Shown here piece after piece: positions 27,883-35,026 of a stretch of DNA of 64,000 nt. Below the pieces are notes generated by a model. That model worked only from the letters and a program-made list of their open reading frames with translations, made no database searches and was not told the DNA's origin. Origin of the DNA: Marinobacter lipolyticus. GTDB taxonomy: Bacteria; Pseudomonadota; Gammaproteobacteria; Pseudomonadales; Oleiphilaceae. Positions within the stretch are counted from its first letter, which is position 1. Each line of letters opens with the position of its first letter. The stretch spans positions 124,001-188,000 of the forward strand of contig NZ_QTKT01000003.1 of assembly GCF_018424605.1 (NCBI RefSeq), read 5' to 3'. The position numbers were made by a program, and so were the translations under genes.

Positions 27883-28314
27883 GTAGGCCTGCTTAACAGC
27901 GAAGGCATAGTCCAAACTGCTTAGAACTGCAGGCTTCAGCTTGCAAAGGAACCACCCCAACCTAGTACAGACAATTTCAAAATTCTTCACGTAGGGCTCA
28001 TTTGCCCATATGTAGATGTTCTTCTGCACCTCTCGGTCAGTGTCGGAACCAAAAGAGTCCATTAGCAAAGTGCAGTAACTTTCCCGGTCTGAGGCAGCGA
28101 CAAGCATAAAAGTCGCTCCACATTCGAAACTAGCCGAGTGCTTATCGTATGTGGCCCTGACCTGCTCATCACTGGGAAACCCATTCAGAGCATAGATATA
28201 AAGTCCGCTCTTCGTAAGTCGAATTTGCTCGCAATGCAGCCACACGATTCGCTGAGAAAAGCCGTGTTTCTCAAGCTCCACTCGGAATTCTTGTAAGAGA
28301 CTGTCACCATTCAT
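27877..28314 (-). CDS. Cassette-encoded hypothetical protein
   Basis: A 145-residue protein starting at the ATG at 28314 (MNGDSLLQEFRVELEKHGF). This start lies a few bases past the cassette boundary, so longer upstream frames would run through the attC and IS3 sequence and are unlikely. It appears to be a small alpha/beta soluble protein (IVWLHCEQIRLTKSGLYIY, TFMLVAASDRESYCTLLMDS). I recognise no family. It is followed by the attC at 27798-27882. Confidence 0.65.
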   Translation of the reverse strand: MNGDSLLQEFRVELEKHGFSQRIVWLHCEQIRLTKSGLYIYALNGFPSDEQVRATYDKHSASFECGATFMLVAASDRESYCTLLMDSFGSDTDREVQKNIYIWANEPYVKNFEIVCTRLGWFLCKLKPAVLSSLDYAFAVKQAYT

Positions 28315-28420
28315 AAAGACACATAACGCTGAGGTAACCGGCGCCGGAGCGCCAGCGGAGGGAACCAAAAGCGCCAAGCTTTTGGCGTGATATTCCCCCA
28401 AATAATTGGACACGCCCCCA

Positions 28421-29305
28421 TCAGTTAGCGCTCTCGAACTCCAGCGGACTCCGGTAACCGAGGCTGCTGTGCAGCCGTTCGGTATTATAAAAGCGCTCAA
28501 TATAGTGTTTTATATGGTGTCTTAATTGGCGAAGCGTGACAAAGCTGGTTGCGTGCAGCAGTTCTCCTTTCAGGCTTTTGAAGAAGGACTCCACCTCGGC
28601 ATTGTCCGTGCAGTATCCCGGCCGGCTCATGCTGTGAACGATCTGGTGACGGGCAAGCATGTCACGCATTTTAAGAGCCCTGAACTCGGTCCCCCGGTCG
28701 GTATGTAGTAACAGACCGGGCGGCGGTGAGCGGTCCGCCAGGGCTTGCTTAAGAGCGCCGCTGGATAGCTCGCCGTTCAGACTGGCCTCCAGCTTCCAGC
28801 CCACGATGCGACGCGAGAACAGGTCGAGTACCACGGCCAGAAACACGTTCTTCCGCCCCATTTTGATGTAGGTAACGTCGCTGCTCCATTGCTGGTTCAG
28901 GGTAACTGGCTTCTCCGTGGCCAGACGGTAGTTTGGCCATGCCCGCAGGAGGGCCCGCCGGGTGAGCAAACGCCGATAAATTCGGTAGGTCCTAGCCTTC
29001 ATGCCCCATTCCCGCATCAAGCGGGCCACACGGTTTTCTCCCACTCGCACACCTTGGTTTTTCAGGGCTTGGTAAACCTTTGGGCTGCCGTAGCGGCCTT
29101 CACTATCGTTAAAAATCCTGCGTATCTTGAGCAACAGATCCGCATTCTCCATCGATCGTTTACCAGGCTTTCGATTGGCCCAGGCGTAGTACCCAGAGCG
29201 TGAAATGTTCAAGTGGCGGCACAGCGCTTTTACGCCGTGTTCTCGCCGGTGCTGCCAGACGAATCGGAACGCTTCCGTCGTTCCTCGGCCTGAAAACGTT
29301 GAAAC
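28421..29305 (-). CDS. IS3-family transposase OrfB (expressed by -1 frameshift)
   Basis: This is the integrase-core part of the transposase. The DDE residues are visible in SSDVTYI, LHTDRGTEF and NAEVESFFKSLK. The frame continues upstream of the first ATG at 29212 to a heptamer AAAAAAG at 29305-29311 within orfA, so the active protein is an OrfAB fusion made by -1 slippage. After slippage the frame reads VSTFSGRGTTEAFRFVWQHR, typical of the OrfB N-terminus. The gene looks intact. Confidence 0.92.
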   Translation of the reverse strand, partial: VSTFSGRGTTEAFRFVWQHRREHGVKALCRHLNISRSGYYAWANRKPGKRSMENADLLLKIRRIFNDSEGRYGSPKVYQALKNQGVRVGENRVARLMREWGMKARTYRIYRRLLTRRALLRAWPNYRLATEKPVTLNQQWSSDVTYIKMGRKNVFLAVVLDLFSRRIVGWKLEASLNGELSSGALKQALADRSPPPGLLLHTDRGTEFRALKMRDMLARHQIVHSMSRPGYCTDNAEVESFFKSLKGELLHATSFVTLRQLRHHIKHYIERFYNTERLHSSLGYRSPLEFESAN

Positions 29306-29601
29306 TTTTTTAGGATGTCGTTTTCCTCCTGAAGCTCCGCTATACGGCGTTTCAGGCGAGCAATCTCATCCTGCTCCTGGATCTTCTTCTTGGCGTCAGC
29401 TGGCGCTTTCTTGACCCGTTTCATGGCGAACTTTCCTTCACGGTATTCCTTTCGCCAGCGTGACAGCATGAAGGGGTGAATATCCAGCGCCTCGGCAACG
29501 CTTTTGACACTGCGGTGCGCTTGGTGACTCCATTCCACCGCTTTGACTTTGAACTCAGTGGTGTACTGCTGAGTTTTCTTCCCAGTGAGCATCTTCGGCA
29601 T
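29230..29601 (-). CDS. IS3-family transposase OrfA
   Basis: A 123-residue protein with an N-terminal helix-turn-helix (FKVKAVEWSHQ...VAEALDIHPFMLSRWRKEY) that binds the IS ends, and a C-terminal leucine-zipper-like coiled coil (IARLKRRIAELQEENDILKK). The slippery AAAAAAG lies at the end of the coiled coil, where -1 frameshifting links it to OrfB. Intact. Confidence 0.92.
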   Translation of the reverse strand: MPKMLTGKKTQQYTTEFKVKAVEWSHQAHRSVKSVAEALDIHPFMLSRWRKEYREGKFAMKRVKKAPADAKKKIQEQDEIARLKRRIAELQEENDILKKFQRFQAEERRKRSDSSGSTGENTA

Positions 29602-29692
29602 CGTAGTTCTCCTGTTTCGGAGTTATCGATGCGTGTCTATTGAAGTGGGGGAAGTGCAGCGTCCGGTTGACCGCCTTGTTAAATGCACATTC

Positions 29693-31024
29693 TTAGTACT
29701 TGAAGTCTTTGATATCTTCTTGAAGATCTTTTACCTGCTTACCAATACGCTTATGGAAGTCAAAAGAAATCTCTTCATCAGTTTTCTTTCTAATGTTCAT
29801 ATTAAAATAATATGTCAGCACGTTCTTTTGTTGTTCTAGCGTATAATCATCAAAATTCGGAATATAATTTGTCACGTACTTTCTATGGCTTAGTTCTTTG
29901 AATGCTCGTGAGAATTTTTTTGGTTTTATCCTCAGGCCAAATCGTTTTACTAGCTTATTCACGTAATGATCTAAGGTATGGAGCAGATTTTCATCATTGA
30001 TTTCTGAAAAGAAAAAAAGCCAGCCTTTGCTTTTATTTTCAAAAATACAGCCAGTTATTCTAAGATTTAACCGCCATTCTAAAAAATTCTCATTCCTTTT
30101 TTCTGAATATTTGAAGCTAGTAAATATTGCTGCTAGCGAGGCCCTCAGCTTCTCAACTGTAGCTTGCCTTGCAGTAACTAAGCTATTATCGAACTGGTAA
30201 CCCAAATAGTCGAAGCGGTTGCTTATTCGGCCTATGCTAGATTTGTCTGGAACCTCAACAGGGTCGTGAATTTTTAATCCAATTTTACGAAACTTAGATA
30301 TTACATCTCTAGAAATTTCTTCAGCATCTTTATGCTTACAGAATATAAGCACATCATCGACATAGCGATAGTAAGAGATATTTTGGTAGGCATTCATATA
30401 TCTATCAATATTTATTAAATATATGGCAGCCAAAACATTTGATATCGCCAGGCCTTGTGGCACTCCACGCTCAACCCTCTCGTCACTGGGCTTCGATACT
30501 GAAACTGTTGGTGACGATATTGCTGACTCTATTACTTCCAGAATTCCTTCTTCTTTGATTCTCCTTCTTAATCTTGATCTAAGTTCTGAGTGTATTATAG
30601 AAGGATAAAAATTAGAGACATCAAGCTTTATGTAACCAGTATATTTTTTGGAGCAAACGTCTTTCTTTACATCTGAAATAACACTCTGAGGAAGCTCTAG
30701 ATTCAAGCTGGACTCAAAGCGCTCACCTAAGAAATCGCACATTGCACGCATCGCAATGCGGTCCCGTATGGTTGGAATTGCTATTTCTCTAGGAACCTTA
30801 CCCCTTCCTTTACTTACTAGCTTTAGCCGATATTTGCTGAACTTATAGGTTCCAGCCAGCATCTTTCGTGAAAGTATTTCTATTTGTTCATCCAACTGCT
30901 TCCTAAAAGAGTATTGATTTAGGTTGTCTATACCGGTCGCACCGGAATAGATCACATGCTCTGTGAAAATTCGCTTAAGATTCGCCTCTGAAAAGTGTTT
31001 TTCAAAATGCTTACGAACATTCAC
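29693..31024 (-). CDS. Reverse transcriptase, DRT/UG (defence) type
   Basis: A 443-residue reverse transcriptase with an intact catalytic core: motif A KLDVSNFYPSI (Asp135), motif B GVPQGLAISNVLAA (from residue 187), motif C YRYVDDVLIF (Asp223 and Asp224) and YLGYQF at 273. There is no maturase or HNH domain, so it is not a typical group II intron protein. The C-terminal ~150 residues contain GWLFFFSEINDENLLHTLD, which I associate with UG/Abi-type defence RTs. It starts at a GTG overlapping the SLATT stop codon (GTGA), implying translational coupling. Base composition is strikingly AT-rich. A retron RT is a less likely alternative; I see no clear VTG motif. Confidence 0.85.
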   Translation of the reverse strand: MNVRKHFEKHFSEANLKRIFTEHVIYSGATGIDNLNQYSFRKQLDEQIEILSRKMLAGTYKFSKYRLKLVSKGRGKVPREIAIPTIRDRIAMRAMCDFLGERFESSLNLELPQSVISDVKKDVCSKKYTGYIKLDVSNFYPSIIHSELRSRLRRRIKEEGILEVIESAISSPTVSVSKPSDERVERGVPQGLAISNVLAAIYLINIDRYMNAYQNISYYRYVDDVLIFCKHKDAEEISRDVISKFRKIGLKIHDPVEVPDKSSIGRISNRFDYLGYQFDNSLVTARQATVEKLRASLAAIFTSFKYSEKRNENFLEWRLNLRITGCIFENKSKGWLFFFSEINDENLLHTLDHYVNKLVKRFGLRIKPKKFSRAFKELSHRKYVTNYIPNFDDYTLEQQKNVLTYYFNMNIRKKTDEEISFDFHKRIGKQVKDLQEDIKDFKY

Positions 31025-31617
31025 AGAAATGCCTCTAAACCAAAAAACAAAGCAATAGGAAGAGCATAGAGTGAACCAAGCATTAAATATCTCTTAAAGG
31101 TCCACCATGACAAACTTAGCCAATGATACCAAGTTGGGCCGCGGTCAAGGTCTGGTTTTAGTCCTGTTTCCTTATTGACAGGCTTTCTGTTCGTAACATA
31201 CTCAAGGCAAAGAGCTAAAAAATAGTCGTGATCGTTATGATTCTCACATAAGCTTAGGACTTTTTCATAATCTTTAGCTATTACATCAATTTCGCAATTA
31301 TCTGATCTTGACCTTTGATATATCAATTGTAGAGCTTCATAACTTTCTTTGATTAGCCCAGCTCTTTCTTTAAAAGATAAGCCAGAAATAAAACCCGACA
31401 TACAGAGCACAAGAACAGAATAAACAACCCAGCTTATACCTGAAAGGTTATTCAGAGCGCCTTGGTCATCGACTTTCAAATAGTAAATCGAAGCAGCAAC
31501 ACCAAAAAATGAATACCAAAGCAGGAGCAGTTGAGATTGAAACGAATTTGCTAAGAGCCTCTTTTCCGCTTGAATTCTTGCCTTTCTTGTCCACCAGACG
31601 TTGTCTGAAAATGCCAT
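31021..31617 (-). CDS. SLATT-like membrane protein, putative effector
   Basis: A 198-residue protein with two N-terminal membrane helices (about 30-47, LLLLWYSFFGVAASIYYL; and 61-80, ISWVVYSVLVLCMSGFISGL), a long amphipathic charged helix right after the second (KERAGLIKESYEALQLIYQR), and a C-terminal hydrophobic helix (180-197). This layout matches the SLATT superfamily of predicted pore-forming effectors found with nucleotide-signalling and reverse-transcriptase defence genes. The ATG at 31617 has an AAGGAAG ribosome binding site. Its stop overlaps the RT start. It probably damages the membrane when the RT senses infection; that role is inferred. Confidence 0.75.
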   Translation of the reverse strand: MAFSDNVWWTRKARIQAEKRLLANSFQSQLLLLWYSFFGVAASIYYLKVDDQGALNNLSGISWVVYSVLVLCMSGFISGLSFKERAGLIKESYEALQLIYQRSRSDNCEIDVIAKDYEKVLSLCENHNDHDYFLALCLEYVTNRKPVNKETGLKPDLDRGPTWYHWLSLSWWTFKRYLMLGSLYALPIALFFGLEAFL

Positions 31618-31629
31618 CAGTCTTCCTTA

Positions 31630-31769
31630 AAAAATGGTCTTTGGGTGTCTAAAAGTTACAAGGTTAACACCCCTAGCGGGGCAAGGCGCGCAAGCACCTA
31701 AGAGACAAGCTCTTCAGTATTAGTTGCACTCACAAGTGAGTGGCCAGTAGAACTGACACACCCAAAGAC
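31630..31769 (-). ncRNA. Candidate structured RNA of the RT-SLATT system
   Basis: A perfect 12-bp inverted repeat (GTCTTTGGGTGT and ACACCCAAAGAC; 31758-31769 pairs with 31637-31648) closes a 133-nt region. Inside are hairpins CACTCAC/GTGAGTG, AAGAG/CTCTT and CCCC/GGGG. On the minus strand the 3' strand of the stem is followed by CATTTTTT, a likely U-tract. A sigma70-like promoter upstream would start transcription at the 5' base of the stem. It ends just before the SLATT ribosome binding site. Non-coding RNAs in this position serve as template or cofactor in other DRT and retron systems. Confidence 0.6.
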
Positions 31770-31775
31770 GCATAC

Positions 31776-31804
31776 AGTCTAACTGTTTGAAGATTTCACG
31801 TCAC
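31776..31804 (-). promoter_or_regulatory. Candidate sigma70 promoter of the RT-SLATT cassette
   Basis: On the minus strand GTGACG (31799-31804) and TAGACT (31776-31781) are separated by 17 bp. Initiation about 7 bp downstream falls at 31769-31770, the first paired base of the RNA stem. The hexamers are moderate matches. Confidence 0.45.
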
Positions 31805-31830
31805 GGAACGGCACGATGAACATTTAACAA

Positions 31831-32096
31831 TTGTATATGAGTCCCAACGATCACTTTGCCCCTGACTCATATCTCAATTCAATAACCTTCCCAAACTAGG
31901 TAGAAAACTCAACCACGTCAATCAGTTCCGCCTGATTTTCATCACAAGAGTCAATGCAAAAACGATCGCCGCGACTCATATCACGTTCCAGGGCGTCCTC
32001 GCTAACCAAATGAAATAATTATTAATTTCACAGATTAACGCGAACAGCCCCAGTTCATGGTCGCAATGATCGTTTTTCCAGTCTTTTGCCGGCTGG
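31831..32096 (-). repeat. 266-bp repeat, copy 1 (candidate orphan attI-like array head)
   Basis: This sequence recurs at 43410-43675 in the same orientation with high identity (estimated near 88% by eye). Minus-strand reading ends at CATATACAA, then TT, then GTTAAAT (31828-31822), an integron core site; the copies diverge at this point. It contains repeated GACTCATAT blocks in direct and inverted arrangement. No integrase gene adjoins. Short frames inside (for example KDWKNDHCD...ELGLFALICEI on the minus strand) are shared by both copies and could be the tail of a lost gene. Confidence 0.6.
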
Positions 32097-32205
32097 CTTG
32101 GCGGGATTGGCCAACTTTGTGTGAATTTCGACCGTCTGATTTGGCACCCGGTTGTGCCACACTTCCCGTACCAACAACGACAATACGCAGACCGAGCCTT
32201 TCGAT

Positions 32206-34356
32206 ATGAGCGAGACACAGACCCACTACCGTACCTGCAACATCTGTGAAGCCATGTGCGGCCTCGAGATACAGCATCGGGGCAGCGAGATCCTGTCCAT
32301 CAAGGGTGACCACAACGACCCCTTCAGCCGCGGCCACATCTGCCCCAAAGCGGTCGCGCTGCAGGATTTCTACAGCGATGGCGACCGGCTGAAAACGCCA
32401 CTCAGGCGCACCGCCGACGGCTGGCAGGAAATCAGCTGGGACGAAGCGTTCACGGAGATCGCCACCCGTTTTCGTGGCATCCAGCAGTCGCATGGCCAGG
32501 ACGCGGTGGGCGTTTATCTGGGCAACCCCAACGCCCACAACTTCGGCAACGCCATCATGCTGCCGCGGTTTTTCAAGGCGCTGGGCACCAACAACCGATA
32601 CAGCTCTGCCTCCGCCGATCAGTTGCCCCATCATGTGGCGTCCAATTACATGCTCGGTGCCGGCATGCTGATCCCGGTGCCGGACATCGACCACACCGAT
32701 TTCATGCTGATCATCGGGGCCAACCCGATTGTCTCCAACGGCAGCCTGATGACTGCGCCGGGCGTCGGCAAGCGCCTGAAAGCCATCCAGCAACGGGGCG
32801 GCAAGGTGGTGGTCATTGACCCGCGCCGCACCGAAACCGCCAAAAAAGCCGACCAGCATCTGTTTATCCGGCCGGAAACCGACGCCCTGTTCATGCTGGC
32901 CATGGTGCACACGCTGTTCGAGGAACAGCTGGTTACCCTTGGCCACCTGGAAGGCCGGATCGACGGGCTGGAGCAACTCTCCGAGGCAGTGAAACCCTAT
33001 GCGCCCGAAACCGTCGCCGATGCCTGTGGCATGACCGCTGACGCCATTCGCGAGCTGGCGCGGAACATGGCGGCAGCCGACAGCGCCGTCTGCTACAGCC
33101 GCATGGGCGCCTCTACCCAGTCGTTCGGGGGCCTCTGCCAGTGGCTGAACAACGTGCTGAACATCCTGACCGGCAACTTCGATCGCCGCGGCGGTGCCAT
33201 GTTCCCGCAACCGGCCTTTGACCTGGTGCGGGACAAGAAGGGCAAGCCCAGCTCCTACGGCCGCTATGAATCGCGGGTGCGCAAGCTGCCCTACTTCAAC
33301 AACGAATTCCCCGTGGCCACCCTGGCGGATGAAATTCTCACTCCGGGCGACGGCCAGATCCGCGCGATGATCACCATCGCCGGCAACCCGGTGTTATCGG
33401 CTCCCGGTGGCGCGCGGCTGGAAGATGCCTTTGCGTCCCTCGATTTCATGGTGTCGGTGGATATCTACCTGAACGAGACCACCCGCCACGCGGACATCAT
33501 CCTGCCGGCCACCACGGGTCTGGAAGTGCCGCATTTCGATGTGTTTTTCAACTCGTTCGCGGTGCGCAATACCGCCAAATTCTCCGAACCGATGTTTGAG
33601 AAAGGCCCCGATCAAAAGCACGACTGGGAAATTCTGCGGGATCTGACGTTGCACCTGACCGGGCAGGAAGACGACGGGGTAACGCCGGAGGCGATGCTGG
33701 ACCTTGGCCTGAAACACGGCGCCTATGGCAACCAGGGCATGAGCCTGGAGACGCTCAAAGCCAACCCCCACGGTGTGGATCTGGGGCCACTGCAGCCTTG
33801 CCTGGAACAACGCATGCAGACCGAAGATGGCCGCATTCGCATCGCCCCGACGCTGTATCTCGACGACCTGAAGCGCCTCGATGCCTCGGGCCTGCTGCAG
33901 TCAGCGCAGAACAGCGACTACCCTTTCACCCTGATCAGCCGTCGGCTGCCCCGCAGCCACAACACCTGGACCCAGAACTCCCACCGTCTGGTAAAAGGCA
34001 AGAACCCCTGCACATTGCAGATGAACGCCGCCGATGCCCGCAAGATCGGGCTCGAAGACGGCCAGATGGCGACGGTTTCCTCAGTTTCCGGCGCCATCCG
34101 GCTGCCCGTGGAAATCGACGACGACATGTTTGAAGGGGTGATCAGCATACCCCAGGGCTGGGGCCACAACCGGCCCGACACCGCCCTGTCAGTGGCACAG
34201 GGGCAACCGGGGGTCAGCATGAACGACGTCACCGATTCCCAACGGATTGATGCCCTGACCGGCAATGCAGCGTTTAACGGAACACGGGTGGCCGTACACG
34301 CCCGGAGTGACGATCCCAGTTCCGCTCAAGCGCTTCGAACAGACTGTCAGCGGTGA
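32206..34356 (+). CDS. Molybdopterin-dependent oxidoreductase (formate dehydrogenase-like)
   Basis: A 716-residue molybdopterin-guanine-dinucleotide enzyme of the DMSO reductase family. Near the N-terminus are the [4Fe-4S] ligands CNICEAMC and GHICPKAVALQDF, followed by the catalytic-domain blocks (SADQLPHHV, DFMLIIGANPIVSNGS, VVVIDPRRTETAKKADQH) and the C-terminal cofactor-binding LISRRLPRSHNTWTQNSHRL. No Tat signal is seen, so it is probably cytoplasmic. Electron acceptor and substrate are not clear; no partner subunit is adjacent. Its 3' end overlaps the convergent permease gene by 83 bp. The ribosome binding site is weak. Confidence 0.87.
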   Translation: MSETQTHYRTCNICEAMCGLEIQHRGSEILSIKGDHNDPFSRGHICPKAVALQDFYSDGDRLKTPLRRTADGWQEISWDEAFTEIATRFRGIQQSHGQDAVGVYLGNPNAHNFGNAIMLPRFFKALGTNNRYSSASADQLPHHVASNYMLGAGMLIPVPDIDHTDFMLIIGANPIVSNGSLMTAPGVGKRLKAIQQRGGKVVVIDPRRTETAKKADQHLFIRPETDALFMLAMVHTLFEEQLVTLGHLEGRIDGLEQLSEAVKPYAPETVADACGMTADAIRELARNMAAADSAVCYSRMGASTQSFGGLCQWLNNVLNILTGNFDRRGGAMFPQPAFDLVRDKKGKPSSYGRYESRVRKLPYFNNEFPVATLADEILTPGDGQIRAMITIAGNPVLSAPGGARLEDAFASLDFMVSVDIYLNETTRHADIILPATTGLEVPHFDVFFNSFAVRNTAKFSEPMFEKGPDQKHDWEILRDLTLHLTGQEDDGVTPEAMLDLGLKHGAYGNQGMSLETLKANPHGVDLGPLQPCLEQRMQTEDGRIRIAPTLYLDDLKRLDASGLLQSAQNSDYPFTLISRRLPRSHNTWTQNSHRLVKGKNPCTLQMNAADARKIGLEDGQMATVSSVSGAIRLPVEIDDDMFEGVISIPQGWGHNRPDTALSVAQGQPGVSMNDVTDSQRIDALTGNAAFNGTRVAVHARSDDPSSAQALRTDCQR

Positions 34357-35026
34357 GCGCAAGCAGTCCGATCAGGATGGCGCCCTGCAGCACGTAGGCG
34401 GTGTTGCCGTTGACGAGCCCGGCGATCACCGGATCGCCGAGGGTGCGCGCACCGATGGTGGAACCGATCGCCGCGGTGGCGATGTTGATGGTGACCGAGG
34501 TGCGGATGCCGGCGAGAATGACCTTACCGGCCAGCGGCAGCTCCACCCGCAGCAACACCTGCAACGGCGACATGCCCATGCCGAGGGCCGCTTCCCGAAC
34601 GGCCGGGTCGATGCCTTCCAGCCCGGCCAGGGTGTTGCGCAGGATCGGCAACAGACCGTACAGGATCAGCGCCAACAGGATCGGCGCCTCGCCGAAGCCG
34701 AGTACCGGCACCGCCAGCGCCAGCACCGCCACCGGCGGAAAGGTCTGGCCGATGGACGCAATCTGGCTGACCAGCGGCAGGAAGTCGCGGCCCGCCGGCC
34801 GGGTCGCGAAAATACCGCCCGCCACCGCGGCGATCGTGCCGATCACCGCAGACACAACCACCAGCATCAGGTGGTTGTACAGCAGGAACGCAAAACTCTC
34901 CCGCTCATAGATGACCCGCGAGGTGTCCGGTTGCACCCAGGCAAACAGAGGCTCAAGCACGGACATACCCACGCTCAGCCCGCCCAGCAGCGCGGCCAGC
35001 AACACCGTGGGCAACCAGACCCGCAT
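34274..35026 (-). CDS. yehW: Osmoprotectant ABC transporter permease (YehW-like)
   Basis: A 250-residue permease with about six membrane helices and the binding-protein-dependent transport signature (EAALGMGMSPLQVLLRVELPLA). It is the last gene of a four-gene set ordered binding protein, large permease, ATPase, small permease, the same order as E. coli osmF(yehZ)-yehY-yehX-yehW. Such systems import glycine betaine and related solutes. Start and stop codons overlap with the ATPase gene at 35026. The 3' end overlaps the convergent oxidoreductase gene. Confidence 0.85.
   Translation of the reverse strand: MRVWLPTVLLAALLGGLSVGMSVLEPLFAWVQPDTSRVIYERESFAFLLYNHLMLVVVSAVIGTIAAVAGGIFATRPAGRDFLPLVSQIASIGQTFPPVAVLALAVPVLGFGEAPILLALILYGLLPILRNTLAGLEGIDPAVREAALGMGMSPLQVLLRVELPLAGKVILAGIRTSVTINIATAAIGSTIGARTLGDPVIAGLVNGNTAYVLQGAILIGLLALTADSLFEALERNWDRHSGRVRPPVFR

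Larger units (their letters stand above)
28388..29658 (-). mobile_element. IS3-family insertion sequence
   Basis: A 1271-bp element with TG...CA ends and imperfect ~28-bp terminal inverted repeats (TGATATTCCCCCA at the left, TGCACTTCCCCCA at the right when reverse-complemented). It is flanked by a 3-bp target duplication GCG (28385-28387 and 29659-29661). It encodes overlapping orfA and orfB joined by an A6G slippery sequence. It is inserted within the attC of the reverse-transcriptase cassette. Confidence 0.92.
28321..29684 (-). repeat. attC of the reverse-transcriptase cassette, split by an IS3 element
   Basis: The two halves (28321-28387, starting ACATAAC, and 29662-29684, ending GTTAAAT) rejoin after removing the IS and one copy of the GCG duplication into a ~90-bp attC. 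Its GGCGCCGGAGCGCC and CCAAAAGCG...CTTTTGG arms match the intact attC at 40392-40458. On the minus strand it begins 9 bp past the reverse transcriptase stop codon. Confidence 0.85.

Noticed and set aside
29693..31024. Reverse transcriptase as a group II intron protein
   Set aside because: No maturase X-domain or HNH endonuclease, only 443 residues, no domain V/VI-like RNA around it, and it is coupled to a membrane-protein gene.
31637..31769. The 12-bp repeats as retron a1/a2 with msr-msd between
   Set aside because: Possible in outline, but the interior lacks a long msd stem and the typical branching-G context, and the RT lacks a clear VTG motif and is longer than retron RTs. Kept only as an alternative.
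31976..32218. Short minus-strand ORF within repeat copy 1 (and its partner in copy 2)
   Set aside because: The shared segment is about 45 residues, no ribosome binding site, and the N-termini differ because they run into unrelated flanking DNA. Treated as part of the repeat.
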